64,000 nucleotides of DNA from Planctomycetaceae bacterium (GTDB taxonomy: Bacteria > Planctomycetota > Planctomycetia > Pirellulales > Pirellulaceae): positions 434,001 through 498,000 of the forward strand of contig JACKHN010000002.1 in assembly GCA_020638975.1 (NCBI GenBank). The letters run 5' to 3'. Below, one piece after another: positions 25,429 to 34,493 of the stretch. The first letter of the stretch is position 1. Every line of letters starts with the position of its first letter. Below the pieces are notes generated by a model. The model was not told the origin of the DNA. It ran no database searches and saw nothing but the letters and a program-made list of their open reading frames with translations. The translations under genes and the position numbers were made by a program.

Positions 25429-27024
25429 TCAATGGTTGACTGCGAATTCTGTTGAAGCGAGTAGTGCCCAGGCAAGTCGTCCGATGGCCGCCGGACGATC
25501 CGCCTCATGTGCGGCTAAGTAGGTCATCAATTCGACAAGCTCTTCTTCGCTTGGTTGCCGCGTGAGCACGCTCAAATACAATTCGTCCCCAAGCTGCGCT
25601 GGATCGATCAATTTGCTCAAGCGACCAACGAGATTCGTATCACTCGGTTCTAGCCAACTTAAGACGACATCGTCGTTCAATAGAAACAGCGCCGCCTTGA
25701 CCGAGGGGGCAAAGCCGACTTCCGGTTCGCGTGGAGGATTGGCAAAGGCTTGTGCAAATCGCTCTTGTAAATCCTTTGCACCACCACTCGACAACGCATC
25801 GCCGCTGCCAGTCGCTTGAATCATCGCAGTGAGCAATTGTTCGGTTGACAACGGCTTCTCCAACGCCACTTGATAAGTCGTGTCGCGAATCGATTCGACG
25901 CCATCAGGCAGTTCGCTGGATCTTTGATAAGTGGCCGACAGCGCAAGTTCACGCAGGAACCATCGCATATCGTAGTCCCTCGCCGCGAGTTCGTCGCTCA
26001 CCAGTTCCAGCAGCTCAGGGTGCGTTGCTGGATTGTCGGTATGATGCAAGTCCAAAGGCATTACCAATCCGCGCCCCATCATCACCCACCACAATCGGTT
26101 CGCGATGTTGCGTCGAAAGGAAGGGTGCTCGGGGAGTTGCATGGAAAGTTCGTGGAGTGGGCTGAACCTTGGAATACCCGGGAAACGAGTCTTCTTGTCG
26201 GGAGGGGCCAAATATTCCTCACCCTTCGCGAACGTCGGAATTAGAACTTCCGCACCGCCTGGCAAACGCGGTCCAGTCATTTCGTCTTCCATGACGAAGA
26301 CGGATTTGAAGTCAACTTGTTTCGTCAATAAGTTCTCGGCAACTGCCGGAAACGTAACGTCGCGGCGTAAGACAGCCGTTCCGAGGAATCCATACAAACC
26401 CTGATAGTCCACTTGTTTGTAGTCATCCACAAACAAGTGATCGTGACACTGAGCGCATTGAAGATCGACGCCGAGAAACAATCGACCGACATCACGTACC
26501 AGTCCCGGATAGTCGATCGGGTTCTGTCCATAGTTCTCAAGTCGCTTTGACAGAAAGAACGCCGCGCCGCGATTGGCTTCGTCGTCGGCGTCGGGATGAG
26601 CCATCTCTTGTGCCATCACGCGCCACGACTTGTTGGTCGCGAAAGAGTCGTGTAAGTACTTCACCCATCCTTCGTCCTCCCCGAGCCGCTCCATCAGCAT
26701 GACATGAAACAACACACTCATACGCTTCGGAAACTCTGGGCTATCAAGGAGGCTGTCGATCACCTTCATGCGTTTGTCCGTAGTCGAGTCGTTTAGAAAC
26801 GACTGCGTTTCAATCAACGATGGAATCCTCCCCGCAAGATCCAGGTAAACACGGCGAAGAAACTCCGCATCGTCAGAGCGTTTCGCGATCGGACCGTCCG
26901 CTTGTGCCTCGACGAACGCGTCAATCCGTTCATGGAGCACTGGCTCGGCGGCATCCAGAAACGTATCGTGGTGAACTCCAATCAACGAAGAGCAGATCAT
27001 CAGAATTGCAGCGAGTCGAATCAT
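25429..27024 (-). CDS. Secreted DUF1549/DUF1553 protein
   Basis: A 531-residue exported protein with a signal peptide (about 1-22) and the two planctomycete domains DUF1549 (LHERIDAFVEAQADGP, then RRVYLDLAGRIPS and LGVDLQCAQCHDHLF) and DUF1553 (HPSFRRNIANRLWWVMMGRGLV, then LSTEQLLTAMI). The CxxCH in LQCAQCHDH is kept, so a c-type heme is possible. It lacks the N-terminal PSCyt1 cytochrome domain carried by its larger relative at 31657-34473. The biochemical role of these proteins is not known; they are linked to polysaccharide breakdown in planctomycetes by genome context. Confidence 0.9.
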   Translation of the reverse strand: MIRLAAILMICSSLIGVHHDTFLDAAEPVLHERIDAFVEAQADGPIAKRSDDAEFLRRVYLDLAGRIPSLIETQSFLNDSTTDKRMKVIDSLLDSPEFPKRMSVLFHVMLMERLGEDEGWVKYLHDSFATNKSWRVMAQEMAHPDADDEANRGAAFFLSKRLENYGQNPIDYPGLVRDVGRLFLGVDLQCAQCHDHLFVDDYKQVDYQGLYGFLGTAVLRRDVTFPAVAENLLTKQVDFKSVFVMEDEMTGPRLPGGAEVLIPTFAKGEEYLAPPDKKTRFPGIPRFSPLHELSMQLPEHPSFRRNIANRLWWVMMGRGLVMPLDLHHTDNPATHPELLELVSDELAARDYDMRWFLRELALSATYQRSSELPDGVESIRDTTYQVALEKPLSTEQLLTAMIQATGSGDALSSGGAKDLQERFAQAFANPPREPEVGFAPSVKAALFLLNDDVVLSWLEPSDTNLVGRLSKLIDPAQLGDELYLSVLTRQPSEEELVELMTYLAAHEADRPAAIGRLAWALLASTEFAVNH

Positions 27025-27478
27025 TGGGTTGACTTCAACGGAGGGTGTGAGGTGTTGGCAGACCTATAGCTTACGATCTGACTCGCTCCCGTCAAAGCGA
27101 TTTTGGGTGCAGGTAGTGGTACAGATTGCCGCAAGTTGGCACTCCCGCCCGACAAAAGACGGCCAAGAGTGACCGTCCTGCTTTCAGGAATCGCAAACTG
27201 TACCGCTACCTGGGTGCGCTGATAATGCAATGCGGAAAAATTGCGAACTGCATCAGAATCTCATACGCGATTCACATGCCTAGCGCGAGTCGCACGGACG
27301 TGTAGCGGCTGTGGCGGTCTAGTTCGAATGGGATCTTGACGAAACAACGCTACACTTACACGAAGACCGCTCTAATCCGGTGAAATCGAGCTGCATGTAC
27401 GATAATGCCCCCAACTGCCGCTGCAAAGCGATCATTTTCTTGCAATCTTTAGAACGTTGAGGTCTCACAGAGCTGCAA
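27025..27478. other. 454-base intergenic region with a MITE-like dyad
   Basis: Lies between a DUF1549/DUF1553 gene (minus, start 27024) and the end of the sulfatase gene (minus). It holds an imperfect inverted repeat pair (27110-27128 / 27194-27212). From about 27220 to 27478 I see no gene, promoter or hairpin I can support. Confidence 0.5.
27110..27212. repeat. Imperfect inverted repeat, possible MITE-like element
   Basis: The left arm 27110-27128 (CAGGTAGTGGTACAGATTG) and the right arm 27194-27212 (CAAACTGTACCGCTACCTG) pair over 19 bases with one mismatch and one G-T pair. The 65-base interior folds further, with GGCACTC and GAGTGACC near the centre. Total length is about 103 bases with no coding frame, which fits a non-autonomous mobile element or a structured RNA. 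I see no clear target duplication. Confidence 0.4.
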
Positions 27479-28921
27479 CTATCGGAATCGTGGCTCCAGC
27501 ATCTCGGCATTCATTTGCTGCCATGTTGCTTCTAACTCGCTGACTTTCGCAGGCATCACAGCCGCCAAATCCTTCTTCTCGCCAATGTCGTTGCCAAGGT
27601 GATAGAGTTGCCAGTCCGGCTGGCTTAGATTGCGATTCATGTTAACAAGCTTCCAGTCGCCACTTCGCAGCGCCGTCTTTGCTCCTTGCCGCCAATAGAA
27701 CGTGTCGTGAGGAGCATCCGACTTTTGGCCCGTGAGATAAGGCATGAGATCCACACCATCGACATCTTTCGGCATCTTCGCACCAGAAAGCTGCGCCGCG
27801 GTCGCGAATATATCGACAGAGACGACGGGCTTGTCGAAGACTTGGCCTGCAGGGATCTGACCTTTCCATTGGGCCATGAACGGCACGCGCAAGCCGCCTT
27901 CGTACATCTGCCCCTTCTCACCACGCAATGGCAGGTTACTGGACGTTAATTCACGAGTCGGTCCACCATTGTCGCTCAGGAAAAGAATGAGGGTCTTCTC
28001 TTCCAGTTGCTTGTCGCGAATTTTATCGAGTACCTCGCCGACACTGTCATCAAGATTGGCCAGCATCGCAGCGAAGATCCGACGGTGGATGTCTTCGAGA
28101 TGCGGGAAGCGTTGCATGTACTCGTCCGCTCCTTGTAGCGGGCTGTGGACGGCGTTGTACGCCAAGTACAAAAAGAATGGCTTGTCAGCGTGGCGATCGA
28201 TAAAGTCGACGGCTTCGCGGGTGAACGCGTCCGTCAAATACTCGCTCTCGACGACCGGCTGTCCGCTGCGAATGATCGGGTTGTTTGCGTCGTAGTCGGG
28301 TTCGTCGTGCCCCATATGTGTCGAATAGATCAGCCGGTCGCTCAACCAACGCCCCTGTCCGCCACCGGGGATTGCGCGCCGACGTAACATCGTTGTCACA
28401 TGGCGATAGGGTGGCGGGACGAAGTAGTGGCCTTCGTGCAAAAAGCCAAAGAACTCGTCAAAACCGTGGCGGTGCGGATGATAGTCAGCCGTCCCGCCAA
28501 GATGCCACTTGCCAATCAAGCCTGTTGTGTATCCCTGATCGTGCAGCAACTCGGCGAGCGTTGTTTCCTCGGACGGTAAGCCTGTGCCAGGATCTTCGTT
28601 ACGCGCGCCGATCGGGTTGAACTCGTAACCAAAGCGAGTGGGAATTCGACCCGTCAAGAATCCGGCTCGCGATGGGCTGCAATTCGGCGCGGTGACATAA
28701 CCTTGCGTGAACCGAGTCCCATTGGTGGCGATCGAGTCGATGTGCGGCGTCGGGATCTCATCGTTCCCCTGGCAACCCAACTCGCCGTAACCAAGGTCAT
28801 CGGCGACGAGCAGGATGATATTCGGTTGTTCGCCTTTGGCCGAATGCGCCGCCATGCAGATCAGACACAGGCTTATAACAACAATCCAGAGGGAAGCGGC
28901 GTCGATCTGACGAAAGTGCAT
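27479..28921 (-). CDS. Secreted formylglycine sulfatase
   Basis: A 480-residue sulfatase with a signal peptide (about residues 9-29). It starts PNIILLVADDLGYGELGCQGND, giving the metal Asp pair D41/D42; the active-site CxPSR is CSPSRAGFLTGR with C81 the residue converted to formylglycine and R85. GKWHLGG and the metal-site LFLSDNGG also occur. It probably removes sulfate esters from algal or other sulfated polysaccharides, in the periplasm or outside. The open frame runs 37 codons upstream, but ATG 28921 avoids overlap with the J-like gene, fits the signal peptide and leaves a 31-base spacer. Confidence 0.93.
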   Translation of the reverse strand: MHFRQIDAASLWIVVISLCLICMAAHSAKGEQPNIILLVADDLGYGELGCQGNDEIPTPHIDSIATNGTRFTQGYVTAPNCSPSRAGFLTGRIPTRFGYEFNPIGARNEDPGTGLPSEETTLAELLHDQGYTTGLIGKWHLGGTADYHPHRHGFDEFFGFLHEGHYFVPPPYRHVTTMLRRRAIPGGGQGRWLSDRLIYSTHMGHDEPDYDANNPIIRSGQPVVESEYLTDAFTREAVDFIDRHADKPFFLYLAYNAVHSPLQGADEYMQRFPHLEDIHRRIFAAMLANLDDSVGEVLDKIRDKQLEEKTLILFLSDNGGPTRELTSSNLPLRGEKGQMYEGGLRVPFMAQWKGQIPAGQVFDKPVVSVDIFATAAQLSGAKMPKDVDGVDLMPYLTGQKSDAPHDTFYWRQGAKTALRSGDWKLVNMNRNLSQPDWQLYHLGNDIGEKKDLAAVMPAKVSELEATWQQMNAEMLEPRFR

Positions 28922-28952
28922 TGGAGAGAAGTTTCCTAGGGTACGGCAGACG

Positions 28953-29702
28953 TTAGTCCTTCTTGTTTCTATTCTTATTCCGGTTGGTCTTGTTCGCCGG
29001 TGGCTTCGCGTTCGCATTGAAATTCGCTTCAAAGTCCGGAATCATCGACTCGGCCTGGCGTCCCATCTCGGCAAAGCTTTCCTGCCGCTCGCGAATCCGG
29101 TTTTCCTCGGCGGCACGGCGCTTCGATTCGCTGTCGCCTCCGAACAGCGCAAAGGCAATCGCAAGGAGCAACAGGGCACCACCAGACACAAAACTGAGCA
29201 GCAGAAGCGGGGACGCCGACCTCTTACTCGCCTTTGTCGTTTTGCTCGGCGGCGCCGAAGCGACTTGTTTCGGTTCTGACGAAATAGCGGGACGGTTCGA
29301 TTTGGGCTTACGGACCGCCGGCGGCCTGGCAACAGAACGCGCGCCGGTATCGATCGCGAATGCTGGCCCAACCGGCGGCGCTACTGCAGGTTCACTCGCG
29401 CCGCCGGGAGGGCAAACTGCTTGAGCGAGCTGTAATCTTAAACGCTCGTCGTAGGTTGCTCTTTGCGTTTCATCGAGCAAGCACAGTCGGGCCGCAGCAA
29501 TCTCGTTCAACAACTTTTGTGATTCCTTCGCCTGCGGACCCGTCGCAACGTCTTGAAGGAAGGCGGCGATGCGATCAACGGCGGCGTCGATCACATCGGG
29601 ATCGGACTCGTAGAGATCAAGCGACAAGAGTCGATAATGGTTTGGCGGTTGATGCTGCGGCGAGATGCCGAGCCACTTGTGGTACGGATCGAATTCGGAC
29701 AT
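28953..29702 (-). CDS. J-like domain membrane protein without HPD
   Basis: A 249-residue protein. Residues 1-95 (FDPYHKWLGISPQHQPPNHY, then RLLSLDLYESDPDVIDAAVD, ending in TQRATYDERLRLQ) match a planctomycete J-like region: the spacing and the closing YDERL resemble a DnaJ domain, but the HPD that stimulates Hsp70 is absent. A linker rich in Pro/Lys leads to one membrane helix (about 170-195, LLLLSFVSGGALLLLAIAFA) and a basic C-terminal tail. It lies 42 bases downstream of the Hsp70-like gene, so a functional pairing is likely; how it would act without HPD is open. Confidence 0.75.
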   Translation of the reverse strand: MSEFDPYHKWLGISPQHQPPNHYRLLSLDLYESDPDVIDAAVDRIAAFLQDVATGPQAKESQKLLNEIAAARLCLLDETQRATYDERLRLQLAQAVCPPGGASEPAVAPPVGPAFAIDTGARSVARPPAVRKPKSNRPAISSEPKQVASAPPSKTTKASKRSASPLLLLSFVSGGALLLLAIAFALFGGDSESKRRAAEENRIRERQESFAEMGRQAESMIPDFEANFNANAKPPANKTNRNKNRNKKD

Positions 29703-29744
29703 GCAGACTCTTTAGTTGAGCGACGCGAGTTACAACCAGCCAGC

Positions 29745-31469
29745 CTAACCGATCTCCTTCAGGAAATCATCCAGCGCCGCGTCGCCTGTCGCCCGTTTTG
29801 AGGGCGGCGGCGCGTCCGTCGTGGCTTCCTCTTCGGAATCATCCTCACTAACTTCCAACTCACCATCCATCTCGTCGAGTAATCCTTCGATTTCATCGAC
29901 ATCAACGGGTTCTTCGGGAACGTGCTCCTCCTCGATGACGAATCCCTCCGAAAGCCGCTCGGCCCACGAATCAAACCGTTTGCGGGACATGCCGACGGCT
30001 CGCTCGATCACGGTTGTCGCGTCGCACGACGCGTTCGGCAACTCGGCTCGAACGTCCAATCGACCATCGGTTCCGTACTTAAAGAAGACCTTCACCGGGG
30101 TGCCCAACGGAAGATCGGGAGGCAGCCCTTGGACGACGCATTTGCCAATGGGCGTTGCTCCTTGCCCCGCATCCGTTCCCCCTTCGACAACACGCACCAC
30201 AACATTCTTTTGATTCTTCTTCGCCGTCTTGAAGAGGCTGGCCTTTTTGCATGGGAGCGGCGAGTTTCTGGGAATCATGACGTGACGTCGAGGGCGTTTG
30301 GTAGCCGGATCAACTCCCATCACGCCCAAGTCGTGCGAGCTGACGTTCCTTACGGCAAAGGACTGAATGACACCCTCTCCCCCAGATAACAAGACGCCCG
30401 CATAGAGCGCCGCTCCATGCGCGACGGCTTCGTCGGGCGAGAGCGATCGGTCAACCTGCAATCCCGACTCTTGCTCCAGCATCGTTTGCACCATCGGCAT
30501 CCGCGTCGACCCGCCAACGAGTAACAATCTCGTCAAATCTGACCAGACCAGTTGTGCATCCTTCAACAACCGTTTGACGGTCATCCGTGTCCGATCGAGC
30601 AAGCCGGCGGTCCGTTGCTCGAACTCCTTTCGCGTCAAGTTCAGCTGCAATCGTTGGCCCGCGTGTGCGAACCGCAACGTTGCTTCGTCCCGAGCAGTCA
30701 ACGCATGCTTAACGCGGATTACTTCATCGATCAGAGTCTCCGATGCGACTTCGTCTTTCCGCAGGTTAACTCCATGTTCCTTTTGAAACTGTTCGATGAC
30801 GAGTTCGGCAATGCTCTGATCCCAATCGATACCGCCCAGATGCACGTCACCCGCCGTCGCGATGGCATTAAACTTACGACCGACGATCTCCATCAAGGTG
30901 ACGTCAAACGTACCACCGCCCAAGTCATAGACTAGAATCAGTTCGCGTTCGTGAGCTTCGCCCGTCGCGGACAAAAATCCCTGCTGGACACCATACGCAA
31001 TCGCGGCGGCCGTCGGTTCGTTAATGATGTCGAGTACTTCGATACCTGCAAGCCGTCCTGCATCTTGCGTGGCCTTGCGGCGCGGCTCATTAAAATAAGC
31101 CGGCACAGTAATGACTGCATGAGAGAACTTTCCGATCCGAAGTTCGGCATCGTGCTTGAGTTTTTCAAGAATCAGGGCCTGGATGACTTCGGGAGGGAAT
31201 TGGTTGCCCAGGATCGGGCGATGATAGAAGCCTTCCCCCATATCCCGCTTCGCAAATCGAGCCACTCGTTGCGGTTCAAACTCAGCGGCCTTGATGGCTT
31301 CGCGGCCCACAACCGTGCCGCTCCTATCGAAGAACACAACGCTGGGCGTCGTCAGTTCGCCTTCGTCATTGGCAAGCGTGAACGGCTTGCCGTCGCGATC
31401 CAGATGAGCGACGACAGAATACGTAGTCCCCAGGTCGATGCCGACCGCCGGTTTCGAGTGTTGGCCCAT
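29745..31469 (-). CDS. Hsp70 (DnaK-like) family protein
   Basis: A 574-residue Hsp70-type chaperone or ATPase. The N-terminal ATPase domain has AVGIDLGTTYSVVA (phosphate 1), DLGGGTFDVTLMEI (phosphate 2) and RLLLVGGSTRMPMVQ (adenosine). A shortened substrate-binding beta domain follows (about 385-500), then a variable acidic tail with a short conserved end (ALDDFLKEIG). It is clearly shorter than DnaK (about 640) and lacks the long helical lid, which is typical of the divergent Hsp70s that planctomycetes carry in several copies. Cytoplasmic; probably co-transcribed with the J-like membrane protein. Confidence 0.9.
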   Translation of the reverse strand: MGQHSKPAVGIDLGTTYSVVAHLDRDGKPFTLANDEGELTTPSVVFFDRSGTVVGREAIKAAEFEPQRVARFAKRDMGEGFYHRPILGNQFPPEVIQALILEKLKHDAELRIGKFSHAVITVPAYFNEPRRKATQDAGRLAGIEVLDIINEPTAAAIAYGVQQGFLSATGEAHERELILVYDLGGGTFDVTLMEIVGRKFNAIATAGDVHLGGIDWDQSIAELVIEQFQKEHGVNLRKDEVASETLIDEVIRVKHALTARDEATLRFAHAGQRLQLNLTRKEFEQRTAGLLDRTRMTVKRLLKDAQLVWSDLTRLLLVGGSTRMPMVQTMLEQESGLQVDRSLSPDEAVAHGAALYAGVLLSGGEGVIQSFAVRNVSSHDLGVMGVDPATKRPRRHVMIPRNSPLPCKKASLFKTAKKNQKNVVVRVVEGGTDAGQGATPIGKCVVQGLPPDLPLGTPVKVFFKYGTDGRLDVRAELPNASCDATTVIERAVGMSRKRFDSWAERLSEGFVIEEEHVPEEPVDVDEIEGLLDEMDGELEVSEDDSEEEATTDAPPPSKRATGDAALDDFLKEIG

Positions 31470-31656
31470 GAACGAACTCAGTAGTTGTAGATTCGCAAGA
31501 TGTGTGGCGCCATTATTTCAGGATTACACCCTTTTCGCCAGCGCCAGTGAGAAATGCGTTCTCTAAATGATGTTTAGGCATGCCTCGCACATGTTATGAT
31601 AGAACCCGTCCTACCACCCGCCTTCAAGCTTACCAGCCTTCCGTGGTCACGCCAAA

Positions 31657-34473
31657 ATGTATCGAGTTAAAGTCGATCACGCTTCCAAGCTCGCAAATCC
31701 ACGCCTGCGGCGATTCGCATTGTGTCTCCTGGCCGCGTTTGTTCTCTCGACCGTCGTGAATCGTGCCGACAACATGGCTCGCGCCGCCGACCAGGAATCG
31801 ATCGACTATGAGCGGGACATCCAGCCGATTTTGCAGAAGAACTGTCTTGAATGTCATGGTCCAAGAAAGCAAGAAAGTGATTTTCGAGTTGACTTGCGAA
31901 GTAAACTACTGCGAGGCGGAGACTTCGCCGAACCTGCGGTGATCCCAGGCAAAGGCAACGAGAGCCCGCTGATCAAGTTTGTTCGCGGAGACGCCCCGGA
32001 CCTGATCATGCCGCCGGAAGGAAATCGTCTTTCTGATGGCGAGGTCAAGCGATTGCGAGCTTGGATTGACGAAGGGGCAAAGATGCCCGAGGACAGCTTT
32101 GCCGCGCTGACGACGGATCATTGGTCGTTTCAGCCTGTACAACGCCCTGCCCTCCCCCAAGTCGCCGGGCGAACGATCACGAATCCAATCGATGCTTTCG
32201 TTCTCACGAAGTTGAAAGCAGCGGGGCTCAAAGCATCACCCGAGGCGGACCGCGCGACGTTGGTCCGACGACTTTATCTGGTCATGCATGGGCTACCGCC
32301 AACGCCTGACGAAATCGAGCAGTTCGTAGCTGACAAGAACGAACAAGCGTACGAGAACTTGGTCGAGCAAGTTCTGAAGAGTCCCCGCTATGGCGAGCGT
32401 TGGGCCCAGCATTGGCTGGACCTGGTCCGATTCGGCGAGACGCATGGGTTCGAGACGAATCGCGAACGCCCAAACGCTTGGCACTATCGAGACTATGTCA
32501 TTCAAGCGTTGAACGACGACAAACCCTACGACCTGTTTATCAAAGAACAGATCGCAGGTGATGCGATCGGCGCGGACGCCGCAACGGGATTTCTAGTCGC
32601 CGGGCCCTACGACCTCGTCAAAGGCCAAGACCCGATGTTGGCACTGACGCAGCGTCAAGACGAGTTGGCGGACATCATTAACACGACCGGTACAGCGTTC
32701 CTCGGACTAACGCTCGGTTGTGCCCGCTGCCATAGCCACAAATTCGATCCCATTTCGCAGCGAGACTATTACTCGATTCAAGCCATCTTCGCTGGTGTAC
32801 AACATGCCGATCGGGCCATATCTCCGTCGAAGGAGAACGAGCGGGCGCTGGCAGTAGCAACGGAACGCGTAGCAACGCTGCGCCGACAGTTCCAAAACTG
32901 GATGGCTGAACATGGATACCGGACCGCCGTGAACGCGGCACACAATGTCGAGACCTTCCCGCAGACGCAGGCTCGCTTTGTCCGTTTCACAGTTCTGGCG
33001 ACGAATGGCGGTCAACCTTGCCTCGACGAACTGGAGATTTTCTCGGGCGATCGGAACGTGGCACTCGCCGAAATTGGTGCCAAGGCGAGTTGTTCCAGTG
33101 AGTTGCCGGGCTACGACATCCATAAGCTACAACACGTCAACGACGGCAAGTACGGAAACAGTCGGAGTTGGATCTCGAACGAAGCCGGCGCTGGCTGGGT
33201 GGAGATCGAGTTGGCGACTACCGAGACGATCGATCGCATCGAGTGGGCTCGCGACCGCGAAGGCCGATACAAGGACCGCTTGGCGACGCAGTACAAAATC
33301 GAAACGGCTGTTGAACCGGGCCTCTGGCATTCACTCGTCTCCTCCGATGATCGCCTGCCCTATCCCCAGGATACTGCGATTTCGTCCGTGAGTTTCGAGG
33401 GTCTGCCCGACGATACAGCGGCAGTCGGAAAGAAACTGTTTGGCGAACTCAGCAGCGCCGAGCAGACGCGAGAACAGCTTTCCAAGCGTGAAATGATCTA
33501 TGCGGGGACCTTTACACAACCGGGACCAACTCATCGGCTGTATCGTGGTGAGCCGTCAGCTCCACGAGAAGAAGTTAGCCCGGACGCATTAGAAGTGATC
33601 GGGACGCTCGAGCTAGAACGCGACAGCCCCGAGCAGCAGCGTCGTGTGGCGTTTGCTAACTGGGTCGCTGATCCCAAAAACCCACTGACCGCTCGCGTGA
33701 TGGTCAACCGGATCTGGCAACACCATTTCGGCACGGGGATCGTCGATACACCAAGCGACTTTGGTGCGAACGGCACAAATCCATCGCATCCCGAACTGCT
33801 CGACTGGCTCGCTGCGGAGTTCGTGAGCAACGATTGGTCGATCAAGCACATTCATCGCCTCATCTTGCTGTCTGACACATTTCGTCAAGCGAACATTCCC
33901 AGCCCAAGAGCAATGAATATTGATGCAGGCACGCGATTGCTGTGGCGATTTCCTTCACGGCGACTGGAGGCGGAGGCGGTGCGAGACTGTGTGCTCGCCG
34001 TCAGCGGAGCCCTTGATCCCCGCATGGGCGGACCGGGGTTCAGCGGGTTTGAAGTCGAGATGGAGAACGTCCGACATTATCACCCCAAGCAAAACTTCGG
34101 CCCCGACGACTGGCGGCGGATGATCTACATGACGAAGGTTCGCCAAGAACGCGACGCCGTGTTCGGCGTTTTTGATTGTCCTGACTTGAGCCAAGTCATG
34201 CCCCAGCGGAGTCGATCGACAACACCGCTACAAGCGCTGAATCTATTCAACAGTCAATTCATGTTGCAGCAAGCCGAGTTACTGGCAAAGCGTCTGGAAG
34301 GAGAACGGCCCGATGGACGTGAAGGCCAGATCAAGTTGGCGTTTTGGCTGTGCTTCGGTCGCGACCCGCGATTAGAAGAGTTGGCACACGCTCGTGAGCT
34401 CGTTGACAGGCACGGCATGGTCGCGATGTGTCGCGCATTACTCAATGCAAACGAATTCCTGTTTATCCCGTAA
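31657..34473 (+). CDS. PSCyt1-DUF1549-DUF1553 protein with discoidin-like domain
   Basis: A 938-residue exported planctomycete protein. After a signal peptide (about 18-44) comes a PSCyt1 cytochrome-like domain with CLECH at 63-67 (IQPILQKNCLECHGPRK). DUF1549 follows (about 160-400, RRLYLVMHGLPPTPDE, then LGCARCHSHKFDPIS, a second CxxCH). Between DUF1549 and DUF1553 sits a beta-sandwich insert (about 425-580; PQTQARFVRFTVLATNGGQP, GYDIHKLQHVNDGKYGN) resembling an F5/8 type C (discoidin) carbohydrate-binding domain. DUF1553 ends the protein (HPELLDWLAAEFVSNDWS, QALNLFNSQFM). The function is not known. It is translated 20 bases before the DUF1501 gene, an arrangement repeated across planctomycetes. 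Confidence 0.93.
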   Translation: MYRVKVDHASKLANPRLRRFALCLLAAFVLSTVVNRADNMARAADQESIDYERDIQPILQKNCLECHGPRKQESDFRVDLRSKLLRGGDFAEPAVIPGKGNESPLIKFVRGDAPDLIMPPEGNRLSDGEVKRLRAWIDEGAKMPEDSFAALTTDHWSFQPVQRPALPQVAGRTITNPIDAFVLTKLKAAGLKASPEADRATLVRRLYLVMHGLPPTPDEIEQFVADKNEQAYENLVEQVLKSPRYGERWAQHWLDLVRFGETHGFETNRERPNAWHYRDYVIQALNDDKPYDLFIKEQIAGDAIGADAATGFLVAGPYDLVKGQDPMLALTQRQDELADIINTTGTAFLGLTLGCARCHSHKFDPISQRDYYSIQAIFAGVQHADRAISPSKENERALAVATERVATLRRQFQNWMAEHGYRTAVNAAHNVETFPQTQARFVRFTVLATNGGQPCLDELEIFSGDRNVALAEIGAKASCSSELPGYDIHKLQHVNDGKYGNSRSWISNEAGAGWVEIELATTETIDRIEWARDREGRYKDRLATQYKIETAVEPGLWHSLVSSDDRLPYPQDTAISSVSFEGLPDDTAAVGKKLFGELSSAEQTREQLSKREMIYAGTFTQPGPTHRLYRGEPSAPREEVSPDALEVIGTLELERDSPEQQRRVAFANWVADPKNPLTARVMVNRIWQHHFGTGIVDTPSDFGANGTNPSHPELLDWLAAEFVSNDWSIKHIHRLILLSDTFRQANIPSPRAMNIDAGTRLLWRFPSRRLEAEAVRDCVLAVSGALDPRMGGPGFSGFEVEMENVRHYHPKQNFGPDDWRRMIYMTKVRQERDAVFGVFDCPDLSQVMPQRSRSTTPLQALNLFNSQFMLQQAELLAKRLEGERPDGREGQIKLAFWLCFGRDPRLEELAHARELVDRHGMVAMCRALLNANEFLFIP

Positions 34474-34493
34474 AGACTCCTTCAGAAATTGCC

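Noticed and set aside
28922..29032. Upstream extension of the sulfatase
   Set aside because: Overlaps the J-like gene and lacks a signal-peptide-compatible start; ATG 28921 precedes a clear signal peptide.
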